Shown here piece after piece: positions 1 to 5,172 of a stretch of DNA of 5,569 nucleotides. How positions within the stretch are numbered: position 1 is the stretch's first letter; each line of letters opens with the position of its first letter. Made by a program: the position numbers and the translations under genes. Under the pieces are notes generated by a model. The model did not search any database. It was not told the DNA's origin and saw only the letters and a list, made by a program, of their open reading frames with translations. The DNA comes from an uncultured Porphyromonadaceae bacterium (GTDB lineage: Bacteria; Bacteroidota; Bacteroidia; Bacteroidales; CAMTPD01). Where the stretch lies: positions 1-5,569 of the forward strand of contig CAMTPD010000142.1 in the NCBI GenBank assembly GCA_947074265.1, in the 5' to 3' direction.

Positions 1-47
1 GAGATTCTCCGGAGTGACTGGAGTTCAGACGTGTGCTCTTCCGATCT
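1..47 (+). other. Illumina sequencing adapter left on contig end (not genomic)
   Basis: Bases 14-47 match the Illumina TruSeq read-2/P7-side adapter sequence, recognised from memory and ending CTCTTCCGATCT. Bases 6-13 (TCTCCGGA) sit exactly where the 8-base i7 index lies and are the reverse complement of TCCGGAGA, which I recall as a standard TruSeq HT index. Bases 1-5 (GAGAT) match the end of the P7 flow-cell sequence. The layout P7 end, index, adapter, insert is what read-through from a reverse-strand read leaves when trimming fails. Biological sequence starts at about base 48. An open frame can be read into the adapter from a GTG at 31, but its first six residues (MCSSDL) are adapter-encoded and must not be annotated. 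Confidence 0.98.
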
Positions 48-759
48 ATGTAAGATGAATTGCCTGTTTTGTATGACAGGTAAGCAAGGATTTACAGCAA
101 ATCTTACAGCCAATGAAATATTAAATCAGATTCAGTCTATTCCGGAGTCGAGTCAACTTACCAACCTTGTTTTTATGGGGATGGGTGAGCCTCTCGATAA
201 TGTAGAGCATTTATTTAAGGTTCTTGAGATTCTAACAGCCGACTATGGTTATGCCTGGAGTCCGAAGCGAATCACTGTATCTACAATTGGAGTGATGAAA
301 GGTTTGAAAAGGTTTTTGGAAGAAAGCACTTGTCATTTGGCATTGAGTTTGCACTCTCCATTTCCGGAAGAACGTTTGTCGATCATGCCGGTAGAAAAGC
401 CGTTTCCGGTAAAAGAGGTTGTCGATTTGATCAAGCAATACGACTTCGAGCATCAACGACGCGTATCGTTCGAATACATCATGTTTGAAGGTTTCAATGA
501 TACATTGCGTCATGCAGAAGCCTTGCGTCAACTTGTTGCAGGATTGCATTGTCGTGTAAACTTAATTCGTTTCCACGCAATTCCGAATGTTGACTTGCAA
601 AGCTCGAATGAGAAGAATATGACTGCGTTTAGAGACTATCTTACAAAGAAAGGAGTGATTTGCACCATTCGTTCTTCACGCGGAGAAGACATCTTTGCAG
701 CATGTGGAATGTTATCTACTGCGAAAAAGCAAGAACAAAATGGCATAGAAAATTGCTAA
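48..759 (+). CDS. rlmN: RlmN, 23S rRNA (adenine-2503-C2) methyltransferase, 5' truncated
   Basis: This cytoplasmic radical-SAM enzyme adds a methyl group to C2 of A2503 in 23S rRNA (the family also acts on A37 of some tRNAs). About 236 codons remain. The first genuine codon is the first cluster cysteine at 49-51, and the CxxxCxxC motif uses Cys codons at 49, 61 and 70, followed by MTGKQGF. The SAM-binding stretch MGMGEPLDN is at 175-201. STIG, ALSLHSP and FHAIPN follow, and the C-terminal RGEDIFAACGML carries the cysteine (codon 703-705) that is methylated during catalysis. Missing are roughly the first hundred residues, including the N-terminal accessory domain and the second catalytic cysteine, which in E. 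coli lies seven residues before the first cluster cysteine. The break is an assembly edge at the adapter, not a mutation. It is first in a group with the DUF4837 and pdxA genes, 19 bases from the next start. Cfr is unlikely because context and motifs are ordinary housekeeping RlmN. Confidence 0.95.
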
Positions 760-778
760 TAATATAAATACATCTACT

Positions 779-1822
779 ATGAAACGACTAAGTTCTCTGA
801 TTCTGTTTGTTTGCATGATGGTAGGGATTACTTCATGTAAGGATGGCGCGCCGATATTTGTTAATTCAACAGGTGCACCTTATGATTTGGTACTTGTAAT
901 GGATCAGGCTCAGTGGAAAAGCCCGATCGGTGACGAAGTATTTAATGTTTTTAATGCTGATGTTCCGGGGTTGCCTCAAAGCGAACCTTTGTTTAAGATC
1001 AATTACACTCCGCCAAAACATTTTGACCGAATCATGAAGCTGGTTCGTAACATCGTGTTGGTAGAGATCAATCCAGAACGTTATTCGCAAGGAAAAGTTT
1101 CATTCTCGCGCGATTTGTGGGCTAAAAATCAGTTGATTGTAAAGATTCAAGCACCGGATGATGCAGCAATGAAGGCATTGCTTGACGAAAAGAAGCAATA
1201 CATTGTAGACTTGTTTGTTAATAACGAGTTGAAACGTGTAGAAGCGATTCTTAAAGACGGATACAGCAAAGCAGCTTACGATACGGTAATGGATGTGTTT
1301 GGTGTAGAGTTTAGAGTTCCTCAAGAATTGAATAAAATGAAGCGAGGCGAAAACTTTATCTGGTTCTCAAACGATGCCGGTTCGGGTCGTCGCGACTTAT
1401 TAATCTACTCATTCCCATTCACAGATCCTAAAACCTTTACACAAGAATACTTGATTGCAAAACGCGATTCTGTTGTAAAAGTAAACATTCCCGGTGGTCC
1501 GGAAGGTTCTTATATGGTAACCGAAACGTTGATTCCTCCGGTAATGAAAGATCTCAACTTCAGAGGCGACTATGCAGCCGAACTACGCGGGTTGTGGAAA
1601 ATGAAAAACGCTGTAATGGGTGGTCCTTTCGTGTGTATTGCACGCTTGGATAAATCGACCAACCAGGTAATCGTAGTAGAGGGATTTGTATATGCACCAG
1701 AAAAGAAAAAACGTAACTTTGTACGACAATTGGAAGGCGCATTGCATACACTGAAATTTAAATCAGATAAAGAAACAGTCGAAGCTCAGCCTGCTCCAAT
1801 TAGTGACGAGGTTGAAAATTAA
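779..1822 (+). CDS. DUF4837 family lipoprotein
   Basis: Predicted 347-residue lipoprotein of the Bacteroidetes family DUF4837, whose function is unknown. Residues 1-19 form a lipoprotein signal peptide: KR at 2-3, a hydrophobic core at about 4-17, then ITS-C with Cys20 as the lipidation site. The residues after it (KDG) are not a clear acidic surface-export signal, so location is the inner or outer membrane with the body in the periplasm. There are no later membrane segments. Segments I associate with the family are NIPGGPEGSYM (236-246) and ELRGLWKMKNAVMGGPF (268-284). The last 20 residues are polar and probably disordered. It lies between rlmN (19 bases) and pdxA (15 bases), so co-transcription is likely, although neither neighbour's chemistry explains an envelope protein. 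The ATG at 779 is chosen because it begins the signal peptide. The family call is from memory of this gene order and these motifs. Confidence 0.85.
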   Translation: MKRLSSLILFVCMMVGITSCKDGAPIFVNSTGAPYDLVLVMDQAQWKSPIGDEVFNVFNADVPGLPQSEPLFKINYTPPKHFDRIMKLVRNIVLVEINPERYSQGKVSFSRDLWAKNQLIVKIQAPDDAAMKALLDEKKQYIVDLFVNNELKRVEAILKDGYSKAAYDTVMDVFGVEFRVPQELNKMKRGENFIWFSNDAGSGRRDLLIYSFPFTDPKTFTQEYLIAKRDSVVKVNIPGGPEGSYMVTETLIPPVMKDLNFRGDYAAELRGLWKMKNAVMGGPFVCIARLDKSTNQVIVVEGFVYAPEKKKRNFVRQLEGALHTLKFKSDKETVEAQPAPISDEVEN

Positions 1823-1837
1823 GATACAATTGTTCAT

Positions 1838-2956
1838 ATGGAAAACAATCTAATAAAGGTAGGAATTACTCATGGCGATATCAATGGAATTGGATATGAA
1901 GTGATCCTGAAAGCATTCTCCGATTCCCGATTATCAGAACTATGTATTCCGATAATTTATGGATCTTCTAAAATTGCTGCTTACCACCGCAAAGCGTTGG
2001 AGTTGCCGGCAATCAATCTAAATATTATAAACAGTGCCGAAGATGCGGGACCAAACCGAGTGAATTTGATCAACTGTGTAGATGAAGACCTGAAAGTAGA
2101 ACTTTCGAAGGTAACACCTGCCGGAGGAGAAGCAGCTCTTCAATCCCTACAAGCGGCTGTAAGCGATGCGCAACGCGGAGCGATAGACGTGATCTTAACA
2201 GCACCGATCAATAAGCATAATATTCAACGCGAAGGATTTCACTTTCCGGGGCATACAGAATACTTTGAACAAGAGTTTGGCAACGGTCGTCGCTCGTTGA
2301 TGATCTTGATGAACGATTACCTACGCGTAGCACTTGTTACAGGGCATATTCCTTTGAAGGATGTACCGACACAAGTAACCAAAGAAGAGATCTTGTTGAA
2401 GTTGAATATTTTCAACCATTCGTTGAAGGCCGACTTCGGAATCGAATGTCCACGCATTGCCGTATTGTCGCTTAATCCGCATGCCGGAGAAAACGGCTTG
2501 CTAGGAACAGAAGAGGAAGATATCATTATCCCGGCAATTAAAGAAGCTGAGAAAAAAGGCATTTATGCTTTCGGACCATACGCTTCTGACGGATTCTTCG
2601 GTTCTTCGTCGTATGATAAATTTGACGGAGTATTGGCAATGTATCACGATCAAGGGCTTACAGCATTCAAAACCATAGCAATGGAAGATGGTGTAAACTT
2701 TACAGCCGGGTTGTCAATTGTGCGTACTTCACCTGCACATGGTACGGCATACGAGATCGTAGGTCAGAATGTTGCATCTGAAGAGTCGTTTAGAAAAGCA
2801 CTTTATGCAGCACTAGATATTTATCGTAACCGTGTAAGTTACAGAGAGGCTACAGCCAATCCGTTGAGAAAACAATACTTCGACAGAAGTTCGGATAATG
2901 TAAAACTCGACCTTACAAAAGACGATAATGAAGATATCGTAATGACAAACGTATAA
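1838..2956 (+). CDS. pdxA: PdxA, 4-hydroxythreonine-4-phosphate dehydrogenase
   Basis: PdxA oxidises 4-phosphohydroxy-L-threonine with NAD+. PdxJ condenses the product with deoxyxylulose 5-phosphate to make pyridoxine 5'-phosphate, the DXP-dependent vitamin B6 route. The 372 residues open with VGITHGDINGIGYE (8-21), the Bacteroidetes form of the family's N-terminal motif. APINK (122-126) and PGHTEYF (137-143) follow. The three divalent-metal histidines are visible as H170 (VTGHIPLKD), H215 (LNPHAGENG) and H270 (MYHDQGL). The substrate/cofactor stretch RTSPAHGTAYE is at 296-306. It is longer than the E. coli enzyme (about 329 residues), mainly through a polar, acidic C-terminal tail from about 340; such tails seem usual in Bacteroidetes and do not look like a fusion. 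It is last in its transcription unit, followed 20 bases later by a strong terminator. No pdxJ is in view. Confidence 0.96.
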   Translation: MENNLIKVGITHGDINGIGYEVILKAFSDSRLSELCIPIIYGSSKIAAYHRKALELPAINLNIINSAEDAGPNRVNLINCVDEDLKVELSKVTPAGGEAALQSLQAAVSDAQRGAIDVILTAPINKHNIQREGFHFPGHTEYFEQEFGNGRRSLMILMNDYLRVALVTGHIPLKDVPTQVTKEEILLKLNIFNHSLKADFGIECPRIAVLSLNPHAGENGLLGTEEEDIIIPAIKEAEKKGIYAFGPYASDGFFGSSSYDKFDGVLAMYHDQGLTAFKTIAMEDGVNFTAGLSIVRTSPAHGTAYEIVGQNVASEESFRKALYAALDIYRNRVSYREATANPLRKQYFDRSSDNVKLDLTKDDNEDIVMTNV

Positions 2957-2975
2957 TAACTACGTCTCAGATATG

Positions 2976-3029
2976 AAAGCCTTTGAGATGCAACATGGTA
3001 AAACATGGTTTGCAACTCAAAGGCTTTTT
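2976..3029 (+). terminator. Rho-independent terminator after pdxA
   Basis: A perfect 12-bp stem pairs AAAGCCTTTGAG (2976-2987) with CTCAAAGGCTTT (3016-3027), and T-tract 3025-3029 overlaps its end. The stem continues inward after an A/A mismatch: TGCAA (2989-2993) with TTGCA (3010-3014), then CATG (2994-2997) with CATG (3004-3007) across a two-base bulge, closed by loop GTAAAA. It starts 20 bases after the pdxA stop and should end the rlmN-DUF4837-pdxA transcript. On the other strand only a short T-run follows, so it is probably one-directional. Confidence 0.93.
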
Positions 3030-3096
3030 GCATTTATGAAGTACAAGCATTGAGAGGATGGAAGATAAACCAACTGATGATTTAAAATAAACTCAA

Positions 3097-3228
3097 TGAA
3101 GAGCGAATCGTCAGGTGCCGACCTGACGATTTAAACATAGTGAAGACTGAATCGTCAGATCGGCACCTGACGATTCGAACCTAACGAAGAGTAAATCGTT
3201 TGATGCCCATCAAGCGATTCATTGTTTA
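3097..3228. repeat. Three tandem 44-base hairpin units
   Basis: Units begin at 3097, 3141 and 3185, exactly 44 bases apart, each with (T/C)GAAGA followed by a hairpin with outer stem AATCG/CGATT. Hairpin 1 is 3106-3116 paired with 3121-3131, 11 perfect base pairs, loop GCCG. Hairpin 2 is 3149-3158 paired with 3167-3176, 10 bp, then an A/C mismatch and a T-A pair around loop CGGC. Hairpin 3 is 3194-3204 paired with 3209-3219, 11 bp including one G-T, loop GCCC. Between hairpins 1 and 3, three stem positions changed on both arms so that pairing is kept. No T-tract follows any hairpin, so they are not ordinary terminators. The constant GAAGA at the 5' foot recalls the guide tetranucleotide of REP elements, but that is only an analogy. 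Function is unknown. It lies after a terminator and well before the next promoter, so it may act as DNA rather than RNA. Confidence 0.85.
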
Positions 3229-3237
3229 TGATGCGGC

Positions 3238-3269
3238 AATTTATTTTATCGGCATAATGCAAATAAATT
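3238..3269. repeat. AT-rich inverted repeat
   Basis: AATTTATTT (3238-3246) and AAATAAATT (3261-3269) are perfect 9-base inverted repeats around a 14-base loop, which contains a minor GCA/TGC inverted pair. In sequence this AT-rich such a repeat could arise by chance, and no role can be assigned. Confidence 0.35.
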
Positions 3270-3298
3270 ACATTTATATCTAGGCACATACGCATAAT

Positions 3299-3334
3299 AT
3301 AACTCGAGTAGTTCGCTTGAGTTATTGTATTTTT
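3299..3334 (+). terminator. Possible second rho-independent terminator
   Basis: ATAACTCGAG (3299-3308) pairs with CTTGAGTTAT (3316-3325) over 10 bp including one G-T, with a 7-base loop. TTTTT follows at 3330-3334, four bases past the stem. The stem is AT-rich and the T-run is not adjacent, so it is a weaker terminator than the one after pdxA. It could mop up read-through or end a transcript from the hairpin repeat region; it may also be a chance hairpin. Confidence 0.4.
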
Positions 3335-3402
3335 GCAACCTTTTATAAGGTCTGTTGTTACATATTCGTACTAGTGTTTAGCGAGACTTCGATACAACGA
3401 TG

Positions 3403-3435
3403 ATATTACTCAGATATTACAAATGTGAGTAATAT
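3403..3435. promoter_or_regulatory. Operator-like 10-bp inverted repeat
   Basis: ATATTACTCA (3403-3412) and TGAGTAATAT (3426-3435) are perfect inverted repeats separated by 13 bases. GATATTAC also occurs twice in direct orientation (3402-3409 and 3413-3420), 11 bases apart, close to one helical turn. The symmetry and its place about 65 bases upstream of the predicted -33 box would suit a dimeric regulator of the downstream operon. No regulator gene is in view. The TTTT at 3435-3438 makes a weak terminator an alternative. Confidence 0.4.
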
Positions 3436-3500
3436 TTTGGCTTTGAGTGTCAAATTTGTTGATTTCTGTTGATAAATATGTGTTAATTTCAATTGAAACT

Positions 3501-3531
3501 TTTGTGATACATAGATTAATTGACAAATTTG
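3501..3531 (+). promoter_or_regulatory. Bacteroidetes-type promoter (-33 TTTG, -7 cAnnTTTG)
   Basis: TTTG at 3501-3504 is followed after exactly 19 bases by CAAATTTG at 3524-3531, one mismatch from the known Bacteroidetes sigma consensus TAnnTTTG at the known spacing. Transcription would start around 3537-3540, leaving a leader of about 25 bases before the ATG at 3563. A second CAAATTTG at 3451-3458 lacks a correctly spaced upstream TTTG. The promoter would drive the nucleotidyltransferase / ATP-grasp / phosphatidyltransferase operon. Confidence 0.65.
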
Positions 3532-3562
3532 CAAGCTCTAAGAAAAAACGAGTTTAACAGAT

Positions 3563-4261
3563 ATGAACTATGCTATAATAGCAGCCGGAGAAGGATCTCG
3601 GCTGGCTCAAGAAGGTGTTAAGTTACCTAAACCTCTCGTGAAACTCAATGGAGTTGCATTGATAGATCGCCTAATTGATATATTTGAAAAGAATAATGCC
3701 TCTTCAATTACAGTCATTGTAAACGAAGAAATGCTTCAGGTACAAGAACATTTAAAGAATAAAAAAATATCAGTACCATTCAATTTAGTAGTAAAGTCTA
3801 CACCAAGTTCGATGCATAGCTTTTTTGAGTTAAGCAAATTTCTTGAAGGTGAACGCTTTTGCCTTACTACAGTAGATACCATCTTCAAGGAAGATGAATT
3901 TGCGAAATATATCGCATACTGTGAAAAAGCAGACGCCGAAGAAGGTGTAATGGCTGTGACTGATTATATAGATGACGAAAAGCCTTTGTACATTAAAACA
4001 GACAACCAGAATCAGATAGAGAACTTCCTGGATCAAAATGACGGAACGTGTAAATATATCTCTGGGGGTATTTATTGTCTTACACCAAAGGCAATTGATG
4101 TCTTGAAAGATGCAATGGAAAATAATATACATCGGATGCGAAACTATCAGCGATTACTTGCTGAAAAAGGATTAAAGCTAACCGCTTTCCCATTTGCGAA
4201 AATTGTAGATGTAGATCATGCAGAGGATATTGAGAAAGCAGAAGCATTCTTAAGATCTTAA
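3563..4261 (+). CDS. NTP transferase family protein (putative sugar- or polyol-phosphate nucleotidyltransferase)
   Basis: Cytoplasmic enzyme of 232 residues with the nucleotidyltransferase (GT-A-like) fold. It is expected to join a nucleotide from an NTP to a phosphorylated substrate, releasing pyrophosphate. Visible motifs are the nucleotide loop AAGEGSRL (7-14), KLPKPLVKLNG (20-30) with Lys23 as the usual catalytic/binding lysine, TTVD (102-105) with Asp105 as the likely metal ligand, YISGGIYCL (165-173), and the C-terminal VDVDHAEDIEKAE (215-227), typical of single-domain family members such as CTP:inositol-1-phosphate and phosphocholine cytidylyltransferases. There is no C-terminal left-handed helix repeat domain, so it is not a GlmU/GlgC type. 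Substrate is not readable from sequence. The downstream CDP-alcohol phosphatidyltransferase makes a CTP-using polyol-phosphate cytidylyltransferase the favoured inference; activating a sugar is the alternative. It is first in its operon, 15 bases before the ATP-grasp gene. The ATG at 3563 sits just before the nucleotide loop and leaves no room for another start. Confidence 0.85.
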   Translation: MNYAIIAAGEGSRLAQEGVKLPKPLVKLNGVALIDRLIDIFEKNNASSITVIVNEEMLQVQEHLKNKKISVPFNLVVKSTPSSMHSFFELSKFLEGERFCLTTVDTIFKEDEFAKYIAYCEKADAEEGVMAVTDYIDDEKPLYIKTDNQNQIENFLDQNDGTCKYISGGIYCLTPKAIDVLKDAMENNIHRMRNYQRLLAEKGLKLTAFPFAKIVDVDHAEDIEKAEAFLRS

Positions 4262-4276
4262 TGAAACAGAATTGAA

Positions 4277-5140
4277 ATGAATAGAATCGAAATAGCAGGT
4301 ATTAAAAGAGCAAATCAGTTTTCACCCAATCATATTGATAACGATGCTGCCATATTTAATATGTCGGCAAATTATTTGCGTGAAAATGGATTTGTTGTCA
4401 ATGAATACACTGAAGATGAATTTTTAAACTCAGATATAAAAGAAGAGTTTATTTTTAATATGGTTCGCGATTGGCGAAGTATAAAGAAGCTTCAACAATT
4501 AGAATCGAACGGAGCTATTGTTGTACACTCTGGCTTTGGTATTGAAAACTGTACGCGCGAGAAAATGACACGTTTGTTGATGACCACCAATGTGCCACAC
4601 CCTGAATCAATAATAAAGAAAACCAACTTCGAATCTACACACGATCTTGAAGAACTCGGATTTTCTGATTGCTGGATTAAACGTGGTGATTTTCATGCAG
4701 TACAAAAAGAGGATGTAACCTATGCGCGCTCTATCGACGAAGCTCGTAGTGTGTTGCGTCAATATGCAATGCGTGGTATCGAGACTGCTGTGATTAACGA
4801 ACACTTGGTCGGAGACCTTGTGAAGTTTTACGGAGTAGTTGGTACCGATTACTTTTTTTGGTTTTATCCAAGTGATATCAAACACAGTAAGTTTGGTTTG
4901 GAAAAAATCAACGGAATCGCTTGCGGATATAAGTTTAGTGAAAGTTATTTGAGAGATATTTGTACGCAAGCAGCACAAGTACTGCGTGTACACATTTACG
5001 GAGGCGACTGTGTGGTTGCCGAAGATGGAACAATACGTATTATAGACTTTAACGATTGGCCTAGCTTTGCTCCATGTCGAGATACGGCAGCTCCAATGAT
5101 TGCACAATGCATTCAAAGTGTGATTCTAACTAGTCTGTAA
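4277..5140 (+). CDS. ATP-grasp domain protein of unknown substrate
   Basis: A 287-residue soluble protein with ATP-grasp features. Such enzymes use ATP to make an acyl-phosphate for ligation or, in some branches, to phosphorylate small molecules including inositol phosphates. The pre-ATP-grasp part is about 1-90, ending VVHSGFGIEN. TREKMTRLLMTTNVPHPES (93-111) resembles the helix and strand before the ATP site in RimK/Ddl-like proteins. WIKRGD (133-138) holds the probable ATP lysine, Lys135. INEHLVGDLVKFYGVVG (173-189) is the hinge/adenine region. GGDCVVAEDG (242-251) and IRIIDFNDWPSF (253-264) supply likely Mg2+ ligands Asp244, Asp257 and Asn259. The catalytic apparatus looks intact. There is no signal peptide or membrane segment. 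It lies 15 bases after the nucleotidyltransferase and 32 before the phosphatidyltransferase, so it should act in the same pathway, perhaps as a kinase making the substrate or a ligase decorating the head group. I do not recognise a characterised homologue. Confidence 0.82.
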   Translation: MNRIEIAGIKRANQFSPNHIDNDAAIFNMSANYLRENGFVVNEYTEDEFLNSDIKEEFIFNMVRDWRSIKKLQQLESNGAIVVHSGFGIENCTREKMTRLLMTTNVPHPESIIKKTNFESTHDLEELGFSDCWIKRGDFHAVQKEDVTYARSIDEARSVLRQYAMRGIETAVINEHLVGDLVKFYGVVGTDYFFWFYPSDIKHSKFGLEKINGIACGYKFSESYLRDICTQAAQVLRVHIYGGDCVVAEDGTIRIIDFNDWPSFAPCRDTAAPMIAQCIQSVILTSL

Positions 5141-5172
5141 CAATAAATCTTCAACTAACGAACGTAGCACCA

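Larger units (their letters stand above)
2957..3562. other. Structured intergenic region between two operons
   Basis: About 600 bases with no credible protein gene on either strand; the open frames are very short. No tRNA, rRNA or known riboswitch pattern was recognised. It is not featureless. From left to right it holds the pdxA terminator (2976-3029), a three-unit tandem hairpin repeat (3097-3228), an AT-rich inverted repeat (3238-3269), a hairpin with T-tract (3299-3334), a 10-bp operator-like inverted repeat (3403-3435) and a promoter (3501-3531). The stretch 3340-3400 shows only a 5-bp inverted repeat (ACCTT 3338-3342, AAGGT 3347-3351). Confidence 0.85.

Noticed and set aside
31..48. GTG at 31 as the start of the rlmN reading frame
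   Set aside because: The codons up to 48 are encoded by Illumina adapter; the real gene start lies off the contig.
48..759. Cfr-type antibiotic-resistance methyltransferase instead of RlmN
   Set aside because: Motifs (CKMNCLFCMTGKQGF, CGML) and the neighbouring DUF4837 and pdxA genes fit the chromosomal housekeeping RlmN of Bacteroidetes; the missing N-terminus limits a full comparison.
3106..3219. Rho-independent terminators at the three hairpins
   Set aside because: None is followed by a T-run on the + strand and none shows a convincing one on the - strand.
3097..3228. CRISPR array
   Set aside because: Three 44-base units are directly abutting, with no unique spacers between constant repeats; similarity is concentrated in the hairpins, and no cas genes are present.
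3335..3400. tRNA, riboswitch or small protein gene
   Set aside because: No cloverleaf, known aptamer pattern or open frame of useful length could be seen; only a 5-bp inverted repeat is present.
4607..5116. 169-codon antisense open frame opposite the ATP-grasp gene
   Set aside because: It lies wholly inside a gene with clear ATP-grasp motifs, and its translation is cysteine- and threonine-rich with no recognisable domain, typical of a shadow frame.
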